Assembly: GCA_036925085.1 (NCBI GenBank)
Contig: JAUPFP010000002.1
Coordinates: 4,530,780 to 4,594,779 of the forward strand
From: Brachycybe producta
Taxonomy: Eukaryota; Arthropoda; Diplopoda; Playtdesmida; Andrognathidae
Reading direction: 5' to 3'
Length of the DNA stretch: 64,000 bases
The notes beneath the pieces are model-generated. The model saw only the letters and a program-made list of their open reading frames with translations, was not told the origin of the DNA and made no database searches. Below, piece by piece: positions 23,836-34,264 of the stretch. A program made the translations under genes and the position numbers. The stretch's first letter is position 1, and each line of letters opens with the position of its first letter.

Positions 23836-24158
23836 AGCTTGCCGCACACGACATCGGATCAGAACCCTTCCGAACGGAAACAGAATCTTGTCTGCACATT
23901 AGGTCAGAACTAGACAGTCGAAAAACAGCAGCCGTAGAGCAATAGTGAGGAAGGTTTGCACGCTGAGCCAGCACATGCGTATAGTTTTGGAATGTTTCGG
24001 AAACAGTCTAAATATTCCCTCTGCAGCAAACCAATTCGTTCCGATCCGACGTCGTGGTATTTCCGATCCAAGCTATCGTGCAGGGCTCCATTGAAATGCT
24101 CGTTACCAAAATATTCTGATTCGCTTCGTTCCGATCTGATGTAGTGTAAGGCAAGTTT
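23836..24158. repeat. MITE, GCCGCACAC family, copy 2, TTAA-flanked
   Basis: Begins GCTTGCCGCACACGACATCGG and ends GATGTAGTGTAAGGCAAGT. TTAA lies directly outside both ends (23832-23835 region and 24158-24161 region), as for piggyBac-type insertions. The interior aligns block by block with the copy at 5579-5921. It lies just upstream of the defensin-like gene. Confidence 0.6.
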
Positions 24159-24164
24159 AAAGCA

Positions 24165-24480
24165 TTAAGCCGGTTTCACACTATGCTACATGACTTCGTA
24201 GGCGCAATGTTAAATGGAATATGATGTGTCCAAAAACATTGTCTCGATTTTAGCTACTTTCAATGCCTTTAAATTGAATTTTGAACAATAATTGAAGTTG
24301 TAATCACTTCTTGAATGTTTGTGGCCATATCGGTTTTTTTTTTCATTACTCAAACGGGTTTTTATTTTATACAATTTTGAAATATGCTAATTTGCTTGAC
24401 CCATGTTAAAGACCATTGACCTATTTAAGATCTATTTTGCTAGGCACCTTTTGGTTCTTTAAAATCATCTGTCATATATG
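24165..24480 (+). repeat. Interspersed repeat family C, copy 2
   Basis: Aligns with 12360-12620 through GCGCAATGTTAAATGGAATATGATG, CCTTTAAATTGA, TTTTTATTTTATACAATTTTG and the shared end CCATGTTAAAGACCATTGAC. It carries an extra insert near 24300-24350 relative to copy 1. Confidence 0.55.
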
Positions 24481-25771
24481 ACCTTAGTGGTAGCATTAGG
24501 GTTACAGTTGAAATATCATGACTTTGTTTCAAATACTATATGTTCCTTAAAAACATGTTGTAAAATATTTTCGTTTTCTTTTCTCTTTTCAGCCAGTATT
24601 TTTTTACGCATGTGAGACCTTGGCTTAACAGTGCAATAATAAAGGAAAAAAAATGTTTAGTTTACCTGGAGTTGACGTAGATCTTATTGGTAAAGTAAAA
24701 AGAACGACAAGGTTACCAAGGTGGTGTCGGAAGAATGGTATCCTTATGAATTTTTTTAGAGGTTTTATATGTTTTTTGCTGGCAATGTGAACTTATCATG
24801 AGGCAATTTGATGTGAACACATTTATGAATGATTTCTTTTATTCTAAATGGCAAAGGATGACAGTGAAGGATTAGTTTTCGGAAGCTAAAAGGCAGTGTA
24901 GATGACTAGATCCGGCATTATGTCCTGGTTATATACATTAACAGCTGGGACGCGCTAGAATACGGAATAATGGCATTACAGCTTATGTCCATATATTATT
25001 GCAACTAAATCCGGGATCACACTAAGGAAACATTTTGCAACACGTAGCAGGTGACACACTGGCATATACGACATGATGCACAACGTTTCCTCTGTGGCAT
25101 GCTACAAACGTGACACGGACGTCATGTTGCACGTTGTCGCCATTGTATTCAGTTTCTCTCTATCATTCTGGCTTTCACCATGTCATTATCGGTCAAAGCC
25201 AGAATGACAGGGTGAAAGCATGGTTGGGTCATATCGATAGCGGAAGGTGGACCTTTCAATATGTGCTTACAGTGTCATTGATCAAGAGGGGCGAATAAAA
25301 CAGAAACGGTGGTGGGCACTGGACACACAAGCCTTTTCTCAACCGAGAAAACATTCAGTTCACCCTGAAATTAATAGATGGGTAGGAGTTCGAAATCCCC
25401 AAAACACCAATTTAGTAGTGAATTTACACAGGAGGTCCTCAAGTAGTTTAACAGTATTTTAAAAGCCTATAGGCTTTTAAAGACTATAGTCTTTAATAAT
25501 TAATAGCAAACTGAGCTCTTTTGACTCTTTGTTCATGTTTCAAAAAGCATCCACACTATGAAATGTTTCACAACGTTTCGCGACGTTGTTTAAGATTTTC
25601 AGTAACAATTCTAGATCACGCGCTCTGTAATATAATTATCATGCTTCATTCTAGCGAGTGTGATTACCACCGTTTTGGTTTGTTTTCAAAAAATTTCACT
25701 AAAGTATATGTATGTTGCATCAAGTTCAACAAGTTTGTGCAACAAGTTGACAAGTTAATATTGGATATTCC
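24481..25771. other. Intergenic with small inverted repeats
   Basis: No gene was recognised. 25150-25225 has TCATTCTGGCTTT inverted as AAAGCCAGAATGA. 25030-25100 has GGAAACATTTTGC against CAACGTTTCCTC. These look like degenerate small foldback elements. Confidence 0.4.
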
Positions 25772-26060
25772 TAGAGGTGGGACGAATCCTAAATTTCCTC
25801 GAATCCGAATCCTAAAAGGGTTTCAAATCTCTCGAATCCTTCATATAAGAGAATCATATATTATTCATTAAGAAGATACAAATAAATAAAATAATATTAA
25901 ATAATAAATTATTGTTAATAAAAAAAACAGTGTGTACGTGGCACTCAGGTTCGCCACAGGGTGATATTGGTGATCCGGGTACAACACCGAAATTGAAACA
26001 ATTCCCGAATATCGCTTCGAATATTTCTCAAGATTCAAGGATTCGAATGTCCCATTCCTA
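25772..26060 (+). repeat. hAT-like MITE (TAGAGGTGGGA family), copy 2
   Basis: Ends TAGAGGTGGGACGAATCC and ATTCGAATGTCCCATTCCTA. Shorter than copy 1 because the central GATTCGAAAG part is missing. No clean 8-bp target duplication is left. Confidence 0.65.
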
Positions 26061-26353
26061 GTAATTGCACAAGGAAACCAATTAATTACTGTTGTGGAAT
26101 CTAAACATTCTGGAGCTATACTAAGTAGCCTAAAGTAGTTGTACCCAGGGGCAGATCTACATTGGGGCTAATTGGGCTTGAGCACAAATTCTGAGTGGGC
26201 CCCAAGACACAATACAAGTATCGTGTAATTGTTGAGAGAGAATTATCTCTCAACACCTACAAGATACTTTTATTGTAGTTATTTTCAGGGTAATTAATTA
26301 GCCTGAAAATAATTACAATATCTTAAAAAATTAAAACAGTATATTTTTACCGT
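26061..26353. other. Flank of the LTR element
   Basis: No gene. Contains CCAGGGGCAGATCTACATTGG near 26145, a sequence like one end of hAT MITEs, and two AT-rich hairpins (26228-26252 and 26267-26322). The LTR element inserted into ATAT directly after them. Confidence 0.4.
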
Positions 26354-26357
26354 ATAT

Positions 26358-27346
26358 TGTGACGGACCTTTTTCCACTAGTAGAATCTGCTCTTTTAGGT
26401 TGATACGAGCGAGTTTTCACTCGTATGGATAGTGAGTGGCTAGGTCACTAATTCTACTGGCCCGGGAGGACTAGACCAATATAACGTCTATTTCGTGTCC
26501 TCACTAGTCTCTGGCAAAAGACTTCACAGTCTTGAGGATCTTTAATCTCTGTATCTCTCGGACTTTCGTCCGTAAATCTGCCCTAAGAATCGTGCAAAAT
26601 ATACTCACTCTCTTGTGTTGCAGGTTTGCACCTGTTGGGTCATCGAAGTATCCAAAAAGGTGAAGAGCTGCAATGATGAAATGCACAACCGCGGAATTTT
26701 AGTCAAAAACAATTAAACACCACTGTTTAGTTTAAATATAAAATCGTTGTTTATTTCGTAGATAAAAACATTAAATGAATCGAACTGGTTTAAGAACACA
26801 ACACATAGAAATAATAACATTCAAAATAATATCTAAAAACCTAGCCAGAATTGGGCATAGGTTCGTTATTTAAGAACTAACTGAAAATCCTTCAAAAATC
26901 TATCCCAATTTGGGCATAGGTTCTCTGTTTAAAAAAATGCTTCCTTACATACAAAAACACGGCCTTTTTATACCCAAAAAGAGGATACTGAGAACACTTT
27001 CTCAGTAGCCCCTGATTGGGCAAAAACAAAAGTAAAAACCAAACTGGCCAATCAAAAGTGATTGACCAGTGGTCACCAAAATATTAGACACGTCACCCTT
27101 TTAATTAAAAGGGGGAAAAAACGAAAACAACTTCGAATTAAAATGATAAGAATCCACTCATGTGGAAGGATAATACAATGGTAAAGAGGGGAGAACGATA
27201 AGGTCAAGCTAAAAATAGAATCTGGGTCAATCGGTACCTATTAGTACCGAGTGGCCCAGAAGCTACAAAATACACAGTGCCTACAAAATTAAAGAAAACA
27301 AAACGGCGCTAAATTAATAAAATAGCGGCGGCCCCAAAACGTCTCA
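26358..27346 (-). repeat. 3' LTR of the gypsy element
   Basis: 989 bp, bounded by TGTGACGG on the plus strand and ...ACGTCTCA. Almost identical to the other LTR. It is the 3' LTR because the element reads on the minus strand. Confidence 0.92.
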
Positions 27347-27354
27347 CTCCCCCC
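27347..27354 (-). other. Polypurine tract of the gypsy element
   Basis: On the minus strand GGGGGGAG lies directly before the 3' LTR start (TGAGAC). This is the expected position of the plus-strand primer of LTR elements. Confidence 0.7.
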
Positions 27355-27575
27355 GACTAAGCGAGAAGTACCCTACTTCTCAAGAATTTTCTTAAAAATC
27401 CTCCTCCCCCCGACTGGATCTAAACACAGAGACCCAGGGGTATCACAGGTATACGAAAATATCAAATAAAACAAAATTGACTTATATAGATTTTGGAAAA
27501 TACAAAATTTCTAAAAAAAACGAAAAAGAACAAATCACTTTATACAATTAGAAATTTATGAAATAAATCGCGCTA

Positions 27576-30500
27576 CTAGTCCGGCGACGATTCTGTTCCC
27601 TCGGACGTCTCAGGACTTACGGGTTGCCAACACCTGGTGCCTCGGTACTCGTTCCGGGCTTGGTGACGTCGTCTTCTTCTTCTTGACTTCGGGACATCCA
27701 TGACTGGTCGAGGCGGCGAAGTCTCTTGATTTATTTCTCCCATCCGACGGCGCTGCGAAATGCGGTAAATTCGAATTTCTTTGTCGTCTGGTGTCTCTCT
27801 TTGAGTTTCTGGGTTCAATTTGGTTGTTTTAATGCCAAATTTCTCCCATCTTGGTGGCAAATTAGCGTCTGCATAATTTTTCTTCTCTCCACCACGTGTT
27901 TGCACACGGGAATCCAATTGGACTGGTTCTTTTGGAGCAGTTTTCTTTGGTCTCCCGCGTTTTCTTTTAGGTGGTTCCAGTGGCATCTCTGGAATTTCCT
28001 CTTCTTCTTTTTCAGAAGTTTCCAGATGAGTTTCTTGGCTGGCATCGGGGATAACTTCTTCTTCTTCTTTACGACGAACGTCTGGAGTACTCTCAACAGG
28101 TAAGTTGTCGTCTGCTTCGTTGATAATTTCTTCATCAGCGTCGGACTCTTCCTTGGCGCTGGCAACTTCTTTGATGTCGTCAGATAAGTTCATTTGAGGA
28201 GCCCTCAGGTCATTGGCCTCGTAGTAGGGTTTCATCTGTTGAACATTGACAGTATCTCTCATAGTCAAACCAGATCGAGTAACGTACTCGATCTCGTAGA
28301 CTAGATCGGTTAGTTTCTTCGTGACTATGCAAGGTTCTTTGTATGGCCAGATAAGTTTCTGAGCCATTCCTGGCTTTGGCACACGATCTCTTATCAATAC
28401 TTTCTGACCCGGCTTGTAATCCGGAATCGTACGATGCTTTTCGTCGTACTTTCTTTTCTGCACCTCCTGGGCAGCTTCGATATTCTTTTTAGCAGCATCC
28501 AGAGCTGGATCAGACTGCTCTGCTTCGTCTGTTACGGGCGGTGGCACGATAGGAGCGTGTGGCATCATGTTATCCAACGTGGTCCTGGGCTCGCGCCCGA
28601 ACATTAATCGATATGGCGAAAATTTCGTTGAGTTATGTTCTACCAGATTGTAGGCCATAACTGCGTCACCTAATTTCTTTTTCCAGTCAGCCTGCTGCTG
28701 AAGGACATCCAAGTGACGTTTCACCACTTCCATGACTGTATGGTTCGTTCTCTCTGCCAACCCATCAGCTTGAGGATGATAGGCTGTCGTGGCTGCATGC
28801 TGGATTGCGTAGGTCTTGAAAAACGCTTGAGTCTCGTTACTCAAAAATTGGGGTCCTCGATCAGTGATGATCTTCTGAGGAACTCCAAATTCGTTTACAA
28901 TTTTATCCTTGACGAAGGCAATTGCTGCCTGAGCGGTTGCTCTTGCCACTGCTTTGGCGATGCAATACTTCGTCGCGTAGTCCACTGCAATCAAGATATG
29001 TTGAACTCCTCCGATTGACTTCGGAAGAGGACCAACATAATCCATCCCCCAGCACTCTGTCGGTTTTCCCACAATGATTGGTTGTAACAATCCAGGTACT
29101 TTTTGGTGCGACAGTTTGGTTCTCTGACAGATGTGGCACGACCTGACATAGTCTGCGACGTCTGTTTTCATTGTTTTCCAATAGAATCTCTTCTGGATTC
29201 TCTTCATCGTTTTGGTGAATCCGAAATGTCCGGCCTCAGGCACATCATGGAGCATCTCGAGAATCCCAATTCTCAATTGTCGGGGCACAGTGCACGTTAG
29301 TACTGGCACGGTGTCTTCATACTTCAGGTGGTATAAAACGCCATCCACTATCGCAAACTTTTTGTGATAGGGATGCAGTCGATCTTGCTGGAGTGATTCT
29401 TTGATGAGGAGAAGTTCTTCATCAAGGGATTGCTCCCGTTCCCACTGGAAATCGTTGTAGACAGTAAAGATGTGAAGGTCTTCGAGAGCTTCCATCTCCC
29501 CATTCTTGTGCTTCCAATTAGCAGGAACGTTGCTCTCGTAACGTGAGACACAATCGGCGTCCACGTGCGTTTTACCTTTCTTGTAAACTACTTCATAATC
29601 ATATGGCTGTAGTTTCATCTGCCATTTACCCAATCGGCCATCTAGATTCTGTGCTGTTTTTAAATAGCACAGGGCCTTATGATCGGTAAATACTCTGAAT
29701 TTCCGGTTGAAAACATACGGTCTGGCTTTTTCTATGCCATAAACGATTGCAAGACATTCTTTTTCAGTCGTTCCGTAGTTTCGTTCTGCTCCCTGGAGTT
29801 TTCGGCTGTAGTAACCTAGAACTCCAGGTTTCTTTTCGTTTTTCGCATACTGATAAATTATGACACCAATCTGGTAATCACAAGCATCAGTGTGCAAGGC
29901 AATTTCTGCCTCCGGATCATACAAAGTTAGAATCGGAGCGGAGCAAAGAGCCTTCTTCAGACTATCAAAAGCGACCTCGCAGTCGTCATCCCATTTGAAG
30001 TCCAGGTCCTTCTTGACTAGGGCTTGCATTGGTTTGGCGATCTTGGAGTAGTTCTCGATGAAACGGTTGTAGTAGCCGGTCATCCCAAGGAAGCTTCTGA
30101 CGTCAGTCATGTTTTTCGGTGCAGGAAATCCTTGAATTGTCTGCACTTTCTCTTCATCAGGTCGAATACCAAGGGCACTAATCTTGTGGCCAAGGTAGTT
30201 GATCTCGTCTTCTCCAAAGAAACATTTGCTGGGCTGAAGACTTAAATTGGCATTCCTGATGAGCACCAAGATATCTCTCAATCTTTTCATGAATTCTTTG
30301 AAGTCCTTCGCAAAGATGACGATGTCATCTAAATAAACCAGGCAGGTCTCCCATTTGTGGCCTGCCAGTAACAAATCCAAAGCACGCTGCATCGTCGCAG
30401 GTGCGTTCATCAAACCAAACGGCATTCTGTTAAATTCGTAGAGGCCATTTGTGCATACGAAAGCCGTTTTTTCTCGATCTCTTTCTTCCACCGGAAATTG

Positions 30501-32597
30501 CCAATAACCTGATATTAAATCCAAGGTTGCAAAAATCGTGGCTCCTGAAAGTGAGTCGAAAGCGTCATCTATCCGGGGTAACGGATATTGGTCAGGTTTG
30601 GTTTGAGCATTTAATTTGCGATAATCGACGCAAAATCGATGCTGACCATTCTTCTTCTTGACAATCACCACCGGACTTGCGTACGGACTCTTGGATGGGC
30701 TTACAATGCCGGCGTCCAACATCTCACGTAGTGTCGACTTGATGATCTCTCTCTGAGCAGGTGAAGTACGCCGGAGTGGTTCTCGAACCGGCGGGTTTTC
30801 ACCCGTGTCAATCACGTGTTTTGCCAAATTTGTCTCTTTCAAGTCGGAGGTCTTGAAGGCAAAAATATCTCTGAATTCTCCGAGAAGCTTCCGAATCGCC
30901 ATTTTTTCTTCTCTTGGACGATTCGGATTGACGTTAAGACTGTCTTGAAATTCGACATATTCTTTGGATCTCACTTGGTCACTTTGAGCTTCAATTTTGT
31001 AAATCGAGGGGCCCACAGGCACATTAAGAGCTGTGACGACGTCCTCGATCTCTGCGATCGTTTCTCTGGCTCCGAGGTGCATAACCTCTCCAGATGGATT
31101 GAAGATTTGGATTTGAAGGATAGACTTTCCTCTTCCTTCAATGATCCCAGGAGAAACTTTGATTCCTCTCTGTTGGAGCGTGCTTTCGCACGAGTCGATG
31201 AACTGGAGACTACCTTCTTGTAGATCATCAGGAGCATTGACCTCGACGATTGCAGCTTTCTTTGGATCCAACACGAGATTCTGGACCAGGCGTAGTTTTG
31301 CTGGCCCCTTCTTCAGGAGTTTCTCTTGTAGATCCTCTTCCTCTTGATTTCTAAGATTTCGAATGAAATCTTCTGCTTGTTGCTGCTTTTGGAGAGTGTC
31401 CGGCAACAGTTCCTCTCTGAAGTAGACTTTCTTGTTGTTCATGTCCAAGCAAAGGTTGAGATCTTTTCCGAGGTCGTTCCCCAGCAAGGCCTCACGTCGT
31501 CCTTTGATGACAATCACTTTTCCTTTGACAAGCTTCTCGGCGACTTGAATCGGCACGATGACTTGTCCCATGATGTTCAGTGGGCTACCTCCGGCGCCAG
31601 TCAGATTTGGCGGGAACGGAAGTGGATCCACAATGAGCTTCATGTCTTTCACTAATGACTCGCTGATGACAGACGTTTCGGCGCCACTGTCGGCAGTCAT
31701 TTCTAACTCACGACCTCCAAAGTTCACACGAACTTTAGGTGCCGTCTGCTCGTCTTGATTTTGGACTTGAAGTTCACGAGGCGTGACTGTCTCAGTCAAC
31801 TTGGTCCAAACATCTCGAATCGTTTGTGTACAACACGGGTTTTGCAACCGATAGAGAAGACTAGACTCTTCAGTTGAACCCTTAACAGGTGTAGCTACTC
31901 CCTCTTTCACTACTCCATGTTCTGCTTTATATTTTTGAGCAGGTGTGGGTACTTCTTTGGTTTTCGCCACAGTCTGCCCCTGCTTAATAACAGGAGTGGC
32001 TACTTTCGTTTTCACTACACACTGTTCTTCTTGGGTTTTAACAAGAGTAGCTCCTTTTGAGACTACTACTTGTTCTTCTTTAGTCTTAACAGGTGTGGTT
32101 ACTCCTTTTTCCGCCAAACTCTGTTCTGCTTTATTTTTAACAAGAGTAGCCTCTTTCGAGACTACTACTTGCTCTGCTTGAGTTTTAACAGGTGTGGTTA
32201 CTCCCTTTTTCGCCACACACTGTTCTGCTTTGTTGGACATCTTGGCGTCGTTCGTTTTTGCAAACGACGTAGAGGCCCCACTTTGCAGTGGTTTCCGCCG
32301 GCTCCCATCTTCGTAGATAGTACGGATTTGGATCCCATCTCCAAAGTCTGCTTTATGCGTCGGAGAGTCCTTTAGCTGTACCGCAGCACAGCTCTGCTCA
32401 GGTGTTGTCGATTCCTCTTCTTTGTCGGCGTTTTGGCACGGGCTACCCAGACCTGGAGACATCCCCGCATGGTTGACCGCAGCCATCCCAATAGATTCTC
32501 TCATTATCCGGTCCCGTCGAACCTTGACGTCCACTTCTTCAGGTTTCGGCAACTCCTCTTCTTGTGGTCTCTCTTCAACATCTTTTCCGGGCGTCAC
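27576..32597 (-). CDS. gypsy Pol polyprotein (PR-RT-RH-IN)
   Basis: A frame of about 1673 codons. The first 260 residues hold a repeated lysine-rich peptide (about 20-residue units with TTPVKT). Then come the aspartic protease (TADSGAETSVI), reverse transcriptase (FNRMPFGLMNAPATMQ and YLDDIVIF), RNase H (LHTDACDYQIGV, TEKECLAIV, FTDHKAL), the integrase zinc-binding HHCC region (AGHFGF...CHICQRTK) and the catalytic DDE core (WGMDYVG, TDRGPQF, ERTNHT). About 270 residues follow the core, including an AT-hook-like KRKRGRPKK and an arginine run. The family makes Gag and Pol from one genomic RNA. Here the two frames are separate and lie 24 bp apart. Fossil-class element of recent age. Confidence 0.92.
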   Translation of the reverse strand: MTPGKDVEERPQEEELPKPEEVDVKVRRDRIMRESIGMAAVNHAGMSPGLGSPCQNADKEEESTTPEQSCAAVQLKDSPTHKADFGDGIQIRTIYEDGSRRKPLQSGASTSFAKTNDAKMSNKAEQCVAKKGVTTPVKTQAEQVVVSKEATLVKNKAEQSLAEKGVTTPVKTKEEQVVVSKGATLVKTQEEQCVVKTKVATPVIKQGQTVAKTKEVPTPAQKYKAEHGVVKEGVATPVKGSTEESSLLYRLQNPCCTQTIRDVWTKLTETVTPRELQVQNQDEQTAPKVRVNFGGRELEMTADSGAETSVISESLVKDMKLIVDPLPFPPNLTGAGGSPLNIMGQVIVPIQVAEKLVKGKVIVIKGRREALLGNDLGKDLNLCLDMNNKKVYFREELLPDTLQKQQQAEDFIRNLRNQEEEDLQEKLLKKGPAKLRLVQNLVLDPKKAAIVEVNAPDDLQEGSLQFIDSCESTLQQRGIKVSPGIIEGRGKSILQIQIFNPSGEVMHLGARETIAEIEDVVTALNVPVGPSIYKIEAQSDQVRSKEYVEFQDSLNVNPNRPREEKMAIRKLLGEFRDIFAFKTSDLKETNLAKHVIDTGENPPVREPLRRTSPAQREIIKSTLREMLDAGIVSPSKSPYASPVVIVKKKNGQHRFCVDYRKLNAQTKPDQYPLPRIDDAFDSLSGATIFATLDLISGYWQFPVEERDREKTAFVCTNGLYEFNRMPFGLMNAPATMQRALDLLLAGHKWETCLVYLDDIVIFAKDFKEFMKRLRDILVLIRNANLSLQPSKCFFGEDEINYLGHKISALGIRPDEEKVQTIQGFPAPKNMTDVRSFLGMTGYYNRFIENYSKIAKPMQALVKKDLDFKWDDDCEVAFDSLKKALCSAPILTLYDPEAEIALHTDACDYQIGVIIYQYAKNEKKPGVLGYYSRKLQGAERNYGTTEKECLAIVYGIEKARPYVFNRKFRVFTDHKALCYLKTAQNLDGRLGKWQMKLQPYDYEVVYKKGKTHVDADCVSRYESNVPANWKHKNGEMEALEDLHIFTVYNDFQWEREQSLDEELLLIKESLQQDRLHPYHKKFAIVDGVLYHLKYEDTVPVLTCTVPRQLRIGILEMLHDVPEAGHFGFTKTMKRIQKRFYWKTMKTDVADYVRSCHICQRTKLSHQKVPGLLQPIIVGKPTECWGMDYVGPLPKSIGGVQHILIAVDYATKYCIAKAVARATAQAAIAFVKDKIVNEFGVPQKIITDRGPQFLSNETQAFFKTYAIQHAATTAYHPQADGLAERTNHTVMEVVKRHLDVLQQQADWKKKLGDAVMAYNLVEHNSTKFSPYRLMFGREPRTTLDNMMPHAPIVPPPVTDEAEQSDPALDAAKKNIEAAQEVQKRKYDEKHRTIPDYKPGQKVLIRDRVPKPGMAQKLIWPYKEPCIVTKKLTDLVYEIEYVTRSGLTMRDTVNVQQMKPYYEANDLRAPQMNLSDDIKEVASAKEESDADEEIINEADDNLPVESTPDVRRKEEEEVIPDASQETHLETSEKEEEEIPEMPLEPPKRKRGRPKKTAPKEPVQLDSRVQTRGGEKKNYADANLPPRWEKFGIKTTKLNPETQRETPDDKEIRIYRISQRRRMGEINQETSPPRPVMDVPKSRRRRRRHQARNEYRGTRCWQPVSPETSEGTESSPD

Positions 32598-32620
32598 TAC
32601 TTTGGGTGCGAGTGGCGCCC

Positions 32621-34090
32621 CTAGTAGTTTAAAGCCTTCTGGTGGTTTTCGAAATGAAAATAGTGCGTTTGATTATTAATTAATACCGGTACCATTTTCA
32701 TCCCATTCGGTAGAACGTGGATTTCGTCAGCGCAGAAGATTTTCGGCGCCGTCGTTTCCGACGGTTCATCAACTCGGTTGACTGGAGTTGGTGGAGTCGT
32801 CTTGTTCTCTTCCTTCCTCGGTTTCGGTTCATTGGTGCACTGGAACGCTCTGTGTCCAGGCTCCTGACACTGATAGCAGATGAGTGGTCCAGTAGATCTT
32901 TTTCTCTGCTGGAATTTCTGTCCACCATCTTGATTCGTCTTCGTGTCCTGCGTCTTTTCAGACGTGGCCGTGTTCCTGTTCGTCCACGTCTGTTGTTTCT
33001 TTTGCTGCTGTTGCTGCTGTTTCGGTTGTTGAGGCTTCTGCTGCTGGGCCGGCTGGTTACCAGTAGTCGTCTTGTACGTCAACATATTCTCTTCTATCAG
33101 CTCTCCCTCAGTCTGGGCGGCAAACTTGACGAAGTCGTAAAGATTGTCCTTCGGTGCTCCAAACAGATGCAGCTTCAAAGATGGTAAAAGACTTTTCCTC
33201 AGGCTCGAAATCAGCAAAGAGTCGTCATCATTGGGATGTATCCTTCGATACATCTCTGCATACTCTTCTGCATAGACCTTAAAAGTTTCATTATCTTTTT
33301 GGGTCCTTGCGGACAGCTCATTTTTCATTCTCACTTTTTGGTCAGGTAACAGAAATTCATTTATAATTCCGTTACGCATCATAGGCCAATTTATTTCGCC
33401 ATATTCCAACCGAAAACGAGCAAGCCATTTGATTGCTCGTTTACGAAGGAGACCAGTAAAGTGACTGCATCGCTGCAGGGAGTTCCATTGGTGCGCAATC
33501 GCAATATCTTCGAACTCTTCAACATAAAGAAGTATGTTCTCAGATCCATCGTACTTTGGAAAACCCTGAAGTGGATGAAGTGAATTCTTTTCAGAATACG
33601 ACGTGGGTCCCAGGTTCGGAGTCCATTCAGGAGCTTCGGCCCTGAGCTTACGCCCGGATTCTGTCGGTGATTTACTTCGTTGTCTGAGATTTCTCTCATG
33701 TGTGTGTTCAAGGCGGTGTGGAGTCGATTCTCCACATAACCGTCTTACCAATTCATCTCGGCTCTCAGGAGTGGCGTCTTTCATGAGTTCAGCAAACCGA
33801 TCGACCATCTTCAGCTCGTTGCTTCGTTGAGAGGCTTCAGAAGATGCTGCTTCAATCTTTAGTCGGGCGTCGGCTTGGCGTTCTTCTTCTTCGGCGCGTT
33901 TCTCTTCCTCCTGGAGTCGCTTCTCTTCAGCAAGGGACCTCAGCTTGTCCTCCTTCTCTTGCTTTCGTGTTTCTCGGGCAACACGGCGTGCTTCCCGAGC
34001 TTTCGCTCGTTCTTTTATGAGCTGATCACGTCGGCGTCTGTATTGGAGTTGCTGGGAGAACCTTGCGGTTATTCCGTTGGTATTCATCAT
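32621..34090 (-). CDS. gypsy Gag protein
   Basis: A 489-codon frame. The N-terminal third is a charged coiled coil (lysine, glutamate and arginine runs). The middle matches the retrotransposon capsid type (LPKYDGS-like FPKYDGSENILLYVEEFED, then WLARFRLEYGEINWPMM). A glutamine-rich stretch (QQQKPQQPKQQQQQQKK) precedes one zinc knuckle, CYQCQEPGHRAFQC, of the CX2CX4HX4C type. It would package the element's RNA into particles. The start ATG is the first in the frame, about 170 bp after the 5' LTR. Confidence 0.9.
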   Translation of the reverse strand: MMNTNGITARFSQQLQYRRRRDQLIKERAKAREARRVARETRKQEKEDKLRSLAEEKRLQEEEKRAEEEERQADARLKIEAASSEASQRSNELKMVDRFAELMKDATPESRDELVRRLCGESTPHRLEHTHERNLRQRSKSPTESGRKLRAEAPEWTPNLGPTSYSEKNSLHPLQGFPKYDGSENILLYVEEFEDIAIAHQWNSLQRCSHFTGLLRKRAIKWLARFRLEYGEINWPMMRNGIINEFLLPDQKVRMKNELSARTQKDNETFKVYAEEYAEMYRRIHPNDDDSLLISSLRKSLLPSLKLHLFGAPKDNLYDFVKFAAQTEGELIEENMLTYKTTTGNQPAQQQKPQQPKQQQQQQKKQQTWTNRNTATSEKTQDTKTNQDGGQKFQQRKRSTGPLICYQCQEPGHRAFQCTNEPKPRKEENKTTPPTPVNRVDEPSETTAPKIFCADEIHVLPNGMKMVPVLINNQTHYFHFENHQKALNY

Positions 34091-34243
34091 TATGTATCGT
34101 AATTTGTGTCAATTAAAAACGTAAAAGTGTTTCGAAAAATTTTTGTTTTGTTTCAAAATTGTTTGCACAATTGAATTACGATAATTTTCGTGTTTTTCAA
34201 CACGTTTCTTAGGGCAAAACGAGGTAGCAAGTTTTATAAACTA

Positions 34244-34259
34244 CCCCGCACCTCCACCA
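34244..34259 (-). other. Primer-binding site of the gypsy element
   Basis: On the minus strand TGGTGGAGGTGCGGGG lies a few bases after the 5' LTR. It is complementary to a tRNA 3' end of the form ...GCACCTCCACCA. I could not name the tRNA. Confidence 0.6.
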
Positions 34260-34264
34260 TATAT

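Noticed and set aside
31840-32260. Regularly spaced direct repeats that could suggest a CRISPR-like or satellite array.
   Set aside because: They are the DNA of the repeated peptide in the gypsy Pol frame, and spacing and divergence follow codons.
27726-33187. Plus-strand open frames of 100-156 codons across the gypsy element.
   Set aside because: They are antisense shadows of the gag and pol frames with no independent features.
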